DNA from: JAIVHA01 sp965367295
GTDB taxonomy: Bacteria > Pseudomonadota > Gammaproteobacteria > DSM-19610
Length of the DNA stretch: 64,000 nucleotides
Assembly: GCA_965367295.1 (NCBI GenBank)
Contig: CBDUHN010000002.1
Span: 1-64,000, forward strand
Direction of reading: 5' to 3'
The notes beneath the pieces are model-generated. The model was not told the DNA's origin. It made no database searches and saw only the letters and a list, made by a program, of their open reading frames with translations. The position numbers and the translations under genes were made by a program. Shown here piece by piece: positions 25,302-33,585 of this stretch (positions are counted from its first letter, which is position 1; the number at the start of each line of letters is the position of its first letter).

Positions 25302-27115
25302 GGTTGTTCCTCGGGTGCGCCGCGCGCATCGCGCTGTTGGTATTGATAGCGGAATTTGCGCCGCAACAGGCCACCGGGATCATCGGGGATGCGGCGCAGC
25401 CAGCGTTCGCTGGCCTCGTCCCGTTCCGTGCTGGCAGGGTCCTCGCGGTCCAGGGCGGCCTGTGTGTCTCCTGGCTCCGTCGGCGAAGGTGTTGGTTCCG
25501 TTGCTGCGGCGGGTTGGTCGGTATCAGCCTGTTGTGATTCGGCCTGTGGTTGTGCCGGTGATGATGTGTGCGGGTCTGCTGTTTGCGAAGCGCCGCTGGC
25601 ATCGGTTTGTGATGACGGGTCTTGCGCGTCGTGCGGTTGATCGGCACTGGAACCCTGGTCGTCCGTATCACCCGGCTGCCCCTGCTGTCCGGCACCATCC
25701 GACGAGGGTTGTGTTTGCGGCTGTCCTTGCTGATCCTGGCCCTGTTGCTGTTGCTGTTGCTGTTGCTGTAGCAATTCCAGATTGTGCCGCGCATCCTCGT
25801 GCTGTGGATCGCGCTGCAGGGCTTGTTCGTAACTGGCCATGGCCTCGGGATAACGGCCGGCGCGGGCCAGTGCATTGCCGCGGTTGTAGAGGGCGTCGGC
25901 GCTGTCTACTCCCTGCAGAGTCTGTGCTGCCTGCTCGTACTGTTCGGCGCGGTACTGGGCGGCGGCTTTCCATTGCGGGTCAGTGAACTGTTCGGCGGCC
26001 TGTTGGGCATCGCCCTGCTGCAGGGATTGCATGGCCTGTTGATCGGGCCGTTGCCACAGATCCTGCCAGTCCATGGCCTGGGCCGGATCGGGCAGCGGCA
26101 GCAACAGGAGCGGTAGCAGCATCCACAGGCCGCGCCGGAAGGCCAGCGCCGCCAGCGGGATCACCAGCAGGATCAGCCAGGGTCCCTGTTCGCGCCACTG
26201 GTCGGTATGCAGGCCGGTGGTGGCTTCGGTGCCAGCCGGGTGATGTTCCTGTACATCGGGCAGCAGGTAACGCAGGTCGCGGTCATCGCTGCGCAGTTCC
26301 GTATAGCGGCCGCCGCTACGCTGTGCCAGTGCCTGCAGCACGGCGCTGTCGAGCCTGGGTACTACGATGGTGCCCTGTGCATCCTTGAGAAAACCGCCGC
26401 CTGCCAACGGCACCGGCGCACCCTGTGCCGTACCCACCCCGAGTATCGACAGCCGGTGTCCCTGCTGTTGCAGCTCGGCCAACGCACCCTGCAGGGCCGC
26501 GTTATCGATCACCCCGTCGGTGACCAGCAGTACACGGCCGTGGGTGGCGCCGGCCTGGCGTAACAGATTCGTCGCCATATGCAGGGCGGTGTCGGCATGG
26601 CTGCCCTGCGTCGGTGGCAGGCCGGTATCCAGCGCCGGCAACTGGGCGATGATGGTGTCCACGTCATCGGTGAGCGGGGATACGGTGAAGGCGTCGCCGG
26701 CATAAATCAGCAGGGCGGTCTGCCCGGTTTTGCGACTGCGCAGGATGTCGGTGATTTTCAGTACGGCACGGTTGAGGCGGCTGGGCTTGAGATCGGTGGC
26801 ATCCATGGAACGCGACAGGTCGAGGGCGATCACCAGCGCTGACTGATCACGAAACACGGGTTGCGGCAACCGTTCCCAGCTGGGTCCGGCCAGGGCGAGC
26901 AGCAACAGGGTGGCTGCCAGGCCGATCCACCAGGGCGCATAACGGCGTGGTTGCGGGCCGGTGTGGCCCTGCAGCAGAAATGGCAGCAGTTGCGGGTCAC
27001 AGACCGCCGACCAGCTGCGGCTGCGTTGCCGCCCCTGCAGCAGCCAGTACACCAGTGCGGCGATCAGCGGCAGCAGCCAGAGCCAGTGGGGGCGCAGGAA
27101 ATGAAATTCACCCAT
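25295..27115 (-). CDS. VWA domain plus TPR protein (BatB-BatC fusion)
   Basis: 606 aa. Two N-terminal membrane helices (about residues 10-26 and 62-78) precede a VWA domain whose MIDAS D99-L-S-R-S103 and TDG are intact. Further helices follow (about 305-345), then TPR units (about 355-445: ALYNRGNALARAGRYPEAMA), a run of nine glutamines and a low-complexity Q/D/S/P-rich tail. The Q run is encoded by an imperfect CAG/CAA hexamer repeat near 25742-25768. In many species BatB (VWA) and BatC (TPR) are separate; here they are one gene. It overlaps batA by eight bases and batD by seven. Confidence 0.9.
   Translation of the reverse strand: MGEFHFLRPHWLWLLPLIAALVYWLLQGRQRSRSWSAVCDPQLLPFLLQGHTGPQPRRYAPWWIGLAATLLLLALAGPSWERLPQPVFRDQSALVIALDLSRSMDATDLKPSRLNRAVLKITDILRSRKTGQTALLIYAGDAFTVSPLTDDVDTIIAQLPALDTGLPPTQGSHADTALHMATNLLRQAGATHGRVLLVTDGVIDNAALQGALAELQQQGHRLSILGVGTAQGAPVPLAGGGFLKDAQGTIVVPRLDSAVLQALAQRSGGRYTELRSDDRDLRYLLPDVQEHHPAGTEATTGLHTDQWREQGPWLILLVIPLAALAFRRGLWMLLPLLLLPLPDPAQAMDWQDLWQRPDQQAMQSLQQGDAQQAAEQFTDPQWKAAAQYRAEQYEQAAQTLQGVDSADALYNRGNALARAGRYPEAMASYEQALQRDPQHEDARHNLELLQQQQQQQQQGQDQQGQPQTQPSSDGAGQQGQPGDTDDQGSSADQPHDAQDPSSQTDASGASQTADPHTSSPAQPQAESQQADTDQPAAATEPTPSPTEPGDTQAALDREDPASTERDEASERWLRRIPDDPGGLLRRKFRYQYQQRDARGAPEEQPW
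25742..25768. repeat. Hexanucleotide repeat encoding polyglutamine
   Basis: CTGTTG is repeated four and a half times on the plus strand and is read as CAA/CAG glutamine codons in the VWA-TPR gene on the minus strand. Changes in copy number keep the reading frame, so length variation between strains is possible. Confidence 0.85.
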
Positions 27116-28115
27116 GGGACACCCCGCGTGGGGTATGGTCGCGCTGCCGCAGTATCAGGAGTAGCAATGCCAGCAGTAGCGCACCGGCCAGTGGCCAGGG
27201 ATACAGGGCATGGCGGGGGCGAAAATACCGGGCATCCTCATTGATGGGTTCCAGCTGGTCCAGCAAGTGATAGATCTGTTCCAGTTCGTCGAGATCGCGC
27301 GCACGGAAATAACGCCCGCCGGTTTTTTCGGCAATGGCAGTGAGGGTCTTTTCATCCAGATCCTGGGAGGGATTCACGCGCCGGGTACCGAACAGGGAGC
27401 GCACCAGCATTTCATCGGCGCCGATGCCAATGGTGTAGATCTTCAGCTTGACCTGCGCGGCCAGCTCGGCGGCTTTCAAGGGGCTGATCTCGCCGGCGGT
27501 GTTGGCGCCATCGGTGAGCAGGATCAGCACCCGGCTGTCCACCGGGTGCTCACGCAGCCGTTTTACCGCCAGGCCGATGGCGTCGCCAATGGCGGTGGCC
27601 TTGCCGGCCAGGCCGATGGCCGATTCCTGCAGCAATTGATTCACGGTTTCCCGATCGAAAGTCAACGGGGTCTGCAGGTAGGCCTGCTCACCGAACAGGA
27701 TCAGGCCGACGCGATCACCGACCCGCCGCTCGATGAAATCGCTGGCGACATGCTTGGTGGCGGCCAACCGATTCACCATCCGGCCCTGCCATTCGAAGTC
27801 TTCCATTTGCATGGATTCTGACAGGTCCACCGCCAGCATCAGGTCACGGCCGCTCACCGGCAGTTCCACTGCGTCGCCGAGCCATTGGGGGCGGGCGGCG
27901 GCGGCGATCAGTAAACCCCAGGCCAGTGCCGCCAGCCACCAGTAGCCATTGCCTGTGGTCGGTTTTGAATGTGGGTTGCCCGGGGTGTCGAAGTCATCGA
28001 GAAACGGTACCCGCAGCGCCGCTTCCTGCTGGGCGGATACCGGTGGTAACCAACGCCACACCAGCCAGGGCAGGGGCAGCAACAGCCAGCACCAGGGCCA
28101 TTCGAAGTGAATCAT
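27108..28115 (-). CDS. batA: VWA domain membrane protein BatA
   Basis: 335 aa. N-terminal membrane helices (about residues 8-26 and 58-73) precede a VWA domain with the MIDAS sequence DLSES (97-101) and LLTDGANTAGE, and a C-terminal helix (WPLAGALLLALLLLIL) follows. This is the standard BatA layout, in which the VWA domain is likely held at the inner membrane. I start at the ATG at 28115, which overlaps the DUF4381 stop by four bases (ATGA); the frame is open further upstream, but that part overlaps the neighbour. Likely metal-dependent protein binding within a MoxR-VWA chaperone-like module. Confidence 0.92.
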   Translation of the reverse strand: MIHFEWPWCWLLLPLPWLVWRWLPPVSAQQEAALRVPFLDDFDTPGNPHSKPTTGNGYWWLAALAWGLLIAAAARPQWLGDAVELPVSGRDLMLAVDLSESMQMEDFEWQGRMVNRLAATKHVASDFIERRVGDRVGLILFGEQAYLQTPLTFDRETVNQLLQESAIGLAGKATAIGDAIGLAVKRLREHPVDSRVLILLTDGANTAGEISPLKAAELAAQVKLKIYTIGIGADEMLVRSLFGTRRVNPSQDLDEKTLTAIAEKTGGRYFRARDLDELEQIYHLLDQLEPINEDARYFRPRHALYPWPLAGALLLALLLLILRQRDHTPRGVSHG

Positions 28116-28597
28116 GGTGCGCCCCGCGCAGGATGAGTCACCTGTCGTAGCCAGCGTTCGCACAGCGCCAGCAGGGCCATCGCATCCACTTCGGCCGTGC
28201 GGCGATAGGGGGCCTCGAGCAGGGCGCGGCCGACACCGTGCTGAAAGTCGTCGTGCTCCTGTTGGCGGTCGAGCCATTGCAGCCAGGCCTCGCCACTCAG
28301 GCCCGCCACCTGCTCGCGGTCGAAGCGGCTCAGGCTGACCCGCCGCAACAGCACCGACAGATTCTGCACCAGTTGCAGGTCATCGGTGGCCTGGCGATAG
28401 GCTGCCTCAATGGCGCGCAGCTCCTGCAGGGCGCTGTGTTGCAGGTGCCGGCGGTGTCTGCGTCGCCACCACCATTGCAGCAGCACCGTTGCCAGTAGTG
28501 CCAGCAGTAACAGCAACCACCAGCCCGGTGCCGGTGGCCACCAGGACACTGCCTCCGGCAGGTGGATATCGCGCAGCGGTAGCGGGTTGCCATTCAT
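28112..28597 (-). CDS. DUF4381 domain protein
   Basis: 161 aa. A short N-terminal segment with LRDIHLPEAVSWWPPAPGWW is followed by one membrane helix (about residues 27-44) and a soluble helical domain with RRVSLSRFDREQVAGLSGEAWL. This is the pattern of DUF4381, known almost only from MoxR/DUF58/Bat operons. The function is unknown. It overlaps DUF58 by four bases on one side and batA by four on the other, so tight translational coupling is likely. Confidence 0.88.
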   Translation of the reverse strand: MNGNPLPLRDIHLPEAVSWWPPAPGWWLLLLLALLATVLLQWWWRRRHRRHLQHSALQELRAIEAAYRQATDDLQLVQNLSVLLRRVSLSRFDREQVAGLSGEAWLQWLDRQQEHDDFQHGVGRALLEAPYRRTAEVDAMALLALCERWLRQVTHPARGAP

Positions 28598-29565
28598 GGG
28601 CGGTGCATCTGCAGGCCCTGTTGCAAGCGCTGCAACGGGTCCTCATCGGTGGCGCAGGCGAGGAGTTTCAGGCGATAGCGCAGGGACAGCTGTTCGAGCT
28701 GTGTGCGCCGTGCCTGAAACTGTTGGGCATAGCGTTCCCGTATAAGCGCATCGCTGCTGTCGAGGATCAGCTCCCGCTGCGCCTGGGCAAGACGGTATCG
28801 TCCCGGTGGTGGCAGCTGGGTCTCCAGGGCGTCATAGATCGATACCAGCAGCAGTTCGTTGTGACGGGCCAGTTGGGAAAGGTGGGCTTCGCCGCGGGCA
28901 TCGAGGCCGCGGAAATCGCTGATCAGCACGATCAGGCTGCCCGGCCGGGCGACGCGTCGCAGTCGTGCCAGGGCCTGTTGCAGGGCGTCGGGATCGGCGC
29001 TGCCGCTGTCCCCGTTAGGGTGGCTGCGCTGCGCCAGCTGTTCGAGAAAATGCAGGGTGGCGGCGGTGCCCAGGGCAGGGCGTGCCTCCCAGTGCTGGCG
29101 GGCACCGAACAGGAAGCCACCGAGCCGGTCCCCCTGTTGTGTGCTGCGCCAGGCGAGGAGGGCGGCCATATGGGCGGCCTGTACCGATTTGAAGCGGCCG
29201 TGGGTGGCGAAGAACATGGCCGGCCGCAGATCCACGGCGATGATGACCGGGCGCTCACGTTCCTCGCGGAATAGTTTGGTGTGGGTCTTGCCGGTGCGAG
29301 CGGTAACGCGCCAGTCGAGGCTGCGGATGTCATCGCCGGGTTGGTAGGGACGCGACTCATCGAACTCCATACCGCGGCCCCTGAAGGGTGACAGGTGATT
29401 CTGTCCCTGCAGGGCACGGATGCGGCCGCTGCGCAGGCTCAGTGTGCGTGCGGCCTCGCGTAGCCCGATCAGCTCCGCAGTGGTGGTGGCCGCCGGGGAG
29501 GACGGAAGTGGGTCCGGTGCGGGGACCGTACGTCGGCGTAACCGAGAGAAGACGTTCACAGCCAT
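28594..29565 (-). CDS. DUF58 domain protein
   Basis: 323-aa soluble protein. The DUF58 core motif is GRGMEFDESRPYQPGDDIRS with LDWRVTAR after it (about residues 65-95). A VWA-like fold follows, but the MIDAS position reads DLRPA instead of DxSxS, so metal binding through the usual site is doubtful. DUF58 proteins are regular partners of MoxR ATPases. It starts eight bases after the moxR stop and overlaps DUF4381 by four bases. Confidence 0.9.
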   Translation of the reverse strand: MAVNVFSRLRRRTVPAPDPLPSSPAATTTAELIGLREAARTLSLRSGRIRALQGQNHLSPFRGRGMEFDESRPYQPGDDIRSLDWRVTARTGKTHTKLFREERERPVIIAVDLRPAMFFATHGRFKSVQAAHMAALLAWRSTQQGDRLGGFLFGARQHWEARPALGTAATLHFLEQLAQRSHPNGDSGSADPDALQQALARLRRVARPGSLIVLISDFRGLDARGEAHLSQLARHNELLLVSIYDALETQLPPPGRYRLAQAQRELILDSSDALIRERYAQQFQARRTQLEQLSLRYRLKLLACATDEDPLQRLQQGLQMHRP

Positions 29566-29573
29566 GGCTTCCT

Positions 29574-30542
29574 TCAGGGCACGGCTACCCGCTGCAGCAG
29601 TTCGTCGATGAAGCGGTCACGGGTGATGCCTTCCGCCTCGGCCTCGTAGCTGAGAATGATGCGATGGCGCAGCACATCGTGGGCCACGGCCTGGATATCC
29701 TCCGGGCTGACGAAGTCGCGGTTATGCAGCCAGGCGCGGGCGCGGGCGCAGCGGTCCAGTGCCGCGGTGGCACGCGGGCTGGCGCCGTACTGGATCCATT
29801 GTGCCAGCTCAGCGCCATAGGGCTCCGGGTCGCGGGTGGCGACCACCAGTTCCACCAGGTATTCCTCCAGCGCCTCGGACAGGTGCAGGTCGAGGATGGT
29901 GCGGCGTGCCGCGAACAGGGTTTCCTGGGTCATGCGTTGTGGCGGTGGCGCCGGCTCGCTGCGACCCTCGCGCGCCTCCTCGCGGGTCAGGCGCAGGATG
30001 TCCCGCTCTGCCCGGGCATCGGGGTAGTCGATGTAGACATGGAGCAGAAAACGATCGAGTTGGGCCTCGGGCAGCGGGTAGGTGCCTTCCTGTTCGATGG
30101 GATTCTGGGTGGCCATCACCAGGAACAGTTTCGGAAGTGAATAGGTTTCGCTGCCGACGGTGATCTGCCGTTCCGCCATGGCCTCCAGCAGTGCCGACTG
30201 CACCTTGGCCGGGGCGCGGTTGATCTCGTCGGCCAGGATCAGATTGTGGAACAGTGGTCCACGCTGAAACTGGAAACTGCCGTCCTGGGGACGGTAGATC
30301 TCGGTGCCGGTGAGGTCGGCGGGCAGCAGGTCGGGGGTGAACTGGATGCGGTGGAAATCGCCTTCGATGGCCTCGCTCAGTACCTTGATGGCGCGGGTCT
30401 TGGCCAGCCCGGGGGCGCCTTCTACCAGCAGATGGCCATCGGCGAGCAGGGCAATGAGTAATCGTTCTACCAGGGTTTCCTGGGCCAGGATGTGGTGGCT
30501 GACATAGTCACGCAGTGACTGGAGGCTGAGGGTCTCTGTCAT
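29574..30542 (-). CDS. MoxR-family AAA+ ATPase
   Basis: 322 aa. Walker A is GAPGLAKT (residues 42-49), Walker B is LILADEINRAP, and sensor 1 is MATQNPIEQEGTYPLPEAQLD; the MoxR signature FTPDLLPADLTGTEIY is present. MoxR ATPases act as chaperones that work with VWA proteins. First gene of a six-gene unit moxR-DUF58-DUF4381-batA-batBC-batD with overlaps throughout. I use the ATG at 30542 with GGAG just before it; a GTG five codons upstream is possible. It is divergent from the Aer-like gene. Confidence 0.94.
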   Translation of the reverse strand: MTETLSLQSLRDYVSHHILAQETLVERLLIALLADGHLLVEGAPGLAKTRAIKVLSEAIEGDFHRIQFTPDLLPADLTGTEIYRPQDGSFQFQRGPLFHNLILADEINRAPAKVQSALLEAMAERQITVGSETYSLPKLFLVMATQNPIEQEGTYPLPEAQLDRFLLHVYIDYPDARAERDILRLTREEAREGRSEPAPPPQRMTQETLFAARRTILDLHLSEALEEYLVELVVATRDPEPYGAELAQWIQYGASPRATAALDRCARARAWLHNRDFVSPEDIQAVAHDVLRHRIILSYEAEAEGITRDRFIDELLQRVAVP

Positions 30543-30706
30543 ATGGCTCCGTATCACGTGTTGAATCGTATGAGGGTGTGTTCAATTGTGCCCGTATAGA
30601 CGCGGTGACGGGCGCGAAGTTCCCGACCATAGTACACCGCATTCCTGGGCGGCAACCGTACAGGTGAGCGGGCTCAATGCATTGGCGCCACAAGCCGTCT
30701 GTAAGC

Positions 30707-30733
30707 TAAAGATTACATGAATTTGAGCGATAT
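30707..30733 (+). promoter_or_regulatory. Sigma28 (FliA)-like promoter of Aer-like gene
   Basis: TAAAGATT, an 11-base spacer, then AGCGATAT. The consensus is TAAAGTTT-N11-GCCGATAA: the -35 has one mismatch and the -10 keeps CGATA. Transcription would begin about 45 bases before the GTG start at 30788. Aer in enterics is FliA-dependent, which supports the reading. Confidence 0.5.
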
Positions 30734-30787
30734 GGATCAGGTACGTTTCGTATCCGTATCGCTGTAAGTTGTTACCAGGAGTCCAGA

Positions 30788-32371
30788 GTGAAGCAGAATT
30801 TCCCCATCACCGGAAACGAGCATGTCTATGCCGATGATATACAGATTATCTCCACCACTGACCGTAAAGGTGTGATTCGCTATATCAATGATGCGTTCTG
30901 TCGCACCAGCGGTTTCAGCGAGGAGGAATTGCTGAACAAGAGCCACAATATTATCCGTCACCCCTATATGCCGGCCGCGGCCTTCCAGGACCTCTGGGAT
31001 ACCGTCAAGCAGGGTAAGGCCTGGATGGGCGTGGTCAACAATCGCTGCAAGAACGGTGATCACTACTGGGTGGACGCCTACGTAACCCCTATTTACGAAG
31101 GCGACGAGATTGCCGGTTACCAGTCGGTGCGGGTCAAGCCGGACCGTGCCCTGGTGAAGCGGGCCGAGGAGCTGTACGCGGGGATTCAGCAGGGTTTCTC
31201 ATCCTGGCAGCGCCTGCGTCGCAGCCTGCGGCCGGGGATGACCGGCCAGCTGCTGATCGGGCATGGACTGGTGCTGGCGCTGATGCTGGCGACCGCGGGG
31301 CTGGCCGGGGTCGAATGGCACCCGGCGCTGGCCTTCGTGCTGGCGGCGGGGCTGGCCGGCAGTGGCCTGGTGGCCTGGTGGATCGCCCGCCCCTGGAAGC
31401 GGGCGGCGGCCCGGGCGCGCGACATTTTCGATAACGCCATTGCCACCGAGGTATACACCGGGCGCACCGATGAAGTGGGACAGCTGCTGGCGGCGCTTCA
31501 CGCCCAGGAGGCGCGCCTGCGTACCGTGCTGACCCGCATCGGGGATGCCTCGGACCATCTCGGCGAAGTGGCCTCCCGTGCCGCCGGCATTGTCGAGACC
31601 ACCGATTCCGGGGTCCGGCTGCAGCAGTCGGAAATCGACCAGGTGGCCAGCGCCATGCACGAAATGTCGGCCACGGTGCAGGAGATCGCCCGCAATGCCG
31701 CCAGCACGGCAGACTCCACCCGCGAGGCTGACCAGGAAGCAGAACGTCTCAGCGGTACCGTCGAACAGGTGGCGGGCCGCATCCGCAAGCTGGCGGGCGA
31801 GGTACATAGCGCCGCGGATGTGGTGCGCAAGCTGGAGACTGACAGCACCCGCATCGGCGATGTGGTGGATGTGATCCGCTCCATTGCCGACCAGACGAAT
31901 CTGCTGGCCCTCAATGCCGCCATCGAGGCGGCCCGTGCCGGTGAGTCGGGGCGCGGGTTTGCCGTGGTGGCCGACGAGGTGCGCACCCTGGCGACCCGCA
32001 CCCAGGAATCCACCCAGGAAATCCAGCGTGTCATCGAACACCTGCAGGACGCGGCCGGCGAGGCGGCGCGGACCATGGATCGTGGCGAGAAGAGCGCCCA
32101 GGACAGCGTCGAAGAGGTGGGCGCCACGCTCACTTCTCTACAAACCATCACTTCTGCCATCAACTGCATTTCGGACATGAGTGTGCAGATCGCTACCGCC
32201 TCCGAGGAGCAGAGCGCGGTGGCGGAGGAGATCAATCGCAACGTGGTGAATATCAGCCAGGTGGCGGATGACACCGCGACTGCTTCACAGGAAACCCATC
32301 AGACCAGCGAGGAGATGATCGGCTTGGTGCAACGCATGCAGTCGATGGTGCAGCAATTCAAGGTGTATTGA
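30788..32371 (+). CDS. aer: Aer-like PAS-containing methyl-accepting chemotaxis protein
   Basis: 527 aa. An N-terminal PAS domain (about residues 15-120) closely follows E. coli Aer: HNIIRHPYMPAAAFQDLW and CKNGDHYWVDAYVTP are the FAD-binding PAS hallmarks. Two adjacent membrane helices (153-174 and 179-200), a HAMP-like linker and the MCP signalling domain follow, with the hairpin tip around DQTNLLALNAAIEAARAGE. There is no periplasmic sensor and no NWETF-like CheR tether at the end. It senses redox or oxygen and signals to CheA/CheW. The start is GTG with AGGAG seven bases upstream. No che or flagellar gene is in the window. Confidence 0.93.
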   Translation: MKQNFPITGNEHVYADDIQIISTTDRKGVIRYINDAFCRTSGFSEEELLNKSHNIIRHPYMPAAAFQDLWDTVKQGKAWMGVVNNRCKNGDHYWVDAYVTPIYEGDEIAGYQSVRVKPDRALVKRAEELYAGIQQGFSSWQRLRRSLRPGMTGQLLIGHGLVLALMLATAGLAGVEWHPALAFVLAAGLAGSGLVAWWIARPWKRAAARARDIFDNAIATEVYTGRTDEVGQLLAALHAQEARLRTVLTRIGDASDHLGEVASRAAGIVETTDSGVRLQQSEIDQVASAMHEMSATVQEIARNAASTADSTREADQEAERLSGTVEQVAGRIRKLAGEVHSAADVVRKLETDSTRIGDVVDVIRSIADQTNLLALNAAIEAARAGESGRGFAVVADEVRTLATRTQESTQEIQRVIEHLQDAAGEAARTMDRGEKSAQDSVEEVGATLTSLQTITSAINCISDMSVQIATASEEQSAVAEEINRNVVNISQVADDTATASQETHQTSEEMIGLVQRMQSMVQQFKVY

Positions 32372-32417
32372 GACACCTGTCGGCCCGTGCATTCATGCAT
32401 CCATGCCACGCCGTTCC

Positions 32418-33482
32418 CTATCCACCATTCAGGCGTATGCGCAGCTTCAGGTTGCTGGCTGAATCTGCGTATTCCAGGGCCATGGCCTCGCTGATGCGAC
32501 CGGCCTGCAGGTGCTCGTACAGGCACTGGTCGAAGGACACCATGCCATAGGTTTCATCCTTTTCCATGGCCTCCTTCAGGGCCCGGTGCTCGGCGCGCCG
32601 GATCAGGTCGCTGATCAACGGTGTGTTGACCATCAGCTCATAGGCACAGGTGCGCTGGCCATCGAGAGTGGGTACCAGTCGCTGCGAGATCACGGCGCGC
32701 AGGTTGGCGGACAGACTGAGCAGCACCTGCTGACGTTCGTGCTCCTCGAACAGGTTGATGATGCGGTCAAAGGCCTGGTCCGATGAGTTGGCGTGCAGCG
32801 TGGTCAGGCACAGGTGGCCGGTGTCGGCGAACTCGATGGCGCGCTCCATGGTCTTGCGGTCGCGTACCTCGCCGATCATCAGTACGTCGGGGCTCTGGCG
32901 CAGGGAGTTCTTCAGGGCCTCGTGGAAGGAGCGTGTGTCCAGCCCGACTTCGCGCTGGTTGATCATGCATTCCTTGTGACTGAAGGTGTACTCGATGGGA
33001 TCTTCCACGGTAATGACGTGACCACGGTCATGCCGGTTGCGGTGTTCGATCATGGCGGCGAGGGTAGTGGACTTGCCGGCGCCGGCGCCGCCCACCATGA
33101 TGATCAGGCCGCGCTTGAGCATGGCCAGTTCCGCCAGTTTTTCCGGCATGCCGAGTTCAGCGAAGCCGGGGATGACATCGGGAATGGCGCGAAAGGCCAT
33201 GGCCAGGTGGCCGCGCTGGCGGAAGACATTGATGCGGAAGCGTCCCAGTTCGCCGAAGCGGTGGGCGACATTCATTTCCAGCTCGGTGGCAAAGCGCGCC
33301 AGTTGCTCCTTGGTGAGTACCTTGCGCACGAAGCTGTCCAGCTCCTCGCTGGTGATGGGGTCATGGTCGCGGGGGATCAGCTTGCCGTTGACACGCCAGG
33401 CCGGTGGTGCGGCGGCGCTGAGTAGCAGGTCGGATGCGCCCAGTTCGCGGGTGCGTGTGAGCAGGTTTACCAGCTGAACCAT
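32418..33482 (-). CDS. pilU: PilT/PilU-family type IV pilus retraction ATPase
   Basis: 354 aa. Walker A is GGAGAGKST (131-139), Walker B is VLMIGEVRDRKTME, the Asp box is ITVEDPIEY, and the His box is TLHANSSDQAFDRI. The C-terminus (ALEYADSASNLKLRIRLN) fits PilU better than PilT. It helps depolymerise type IV pili for twitching motility. I use the ATG at 33482 with GGGGGGA just before it; an upstream start would add 24 residues of poor composition. It has no pilT beside it, although pilT-pilU pairs are usual. Confidence 0.88.
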   Translation of the reverse strand: MVQLVNLLTRTRELGASDLLLSAAAPPAWRVNGKLIPRDHDPITSEELDSFVRKVLTKEQLARFATELEMNVAHRFGELGRFRINVFRQRGHLAMAFRAIPDVIPGFAELGMPEKLAELAMLKRGLIIMVGGAGAGKSTTLAAMIEHRNRHDRGHVITVEDPIEYTFSHKECMINQREVGLDTRSFHEALKNSLRQSPDVLMIGEVRDRKTMERAIEFADTGHLCLTTLHANSSDQAFDRIINLFEEHERQQVLLSLSANLRAVISQRLVPTLDGQRTCAYELMVNTPLISDLIRRAEHRALKEAMEKDETYGMVSFDQCLYEHLQAGRISEAMALEYADSASNLKLRIRLNGG

Positions 33483-33585
33483 GTTTCCCCCCTTGCCGTG
33501 CCGAAATGCAGGATCACTACTTGTGGCGTTTTTCGTCGCCTTGTTTGCGGGCAAGGGTAGCAGCAGACCAGGTTATGGCAAAGTG

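Noticed and set aside
24805..25875. Long minus-strand frame overlapping batD and the VWA-TPR gene
   Set aside because: Product is arginine/histidine/asparagine low complexity, an out-of-frame reading of the Q-rich tail.
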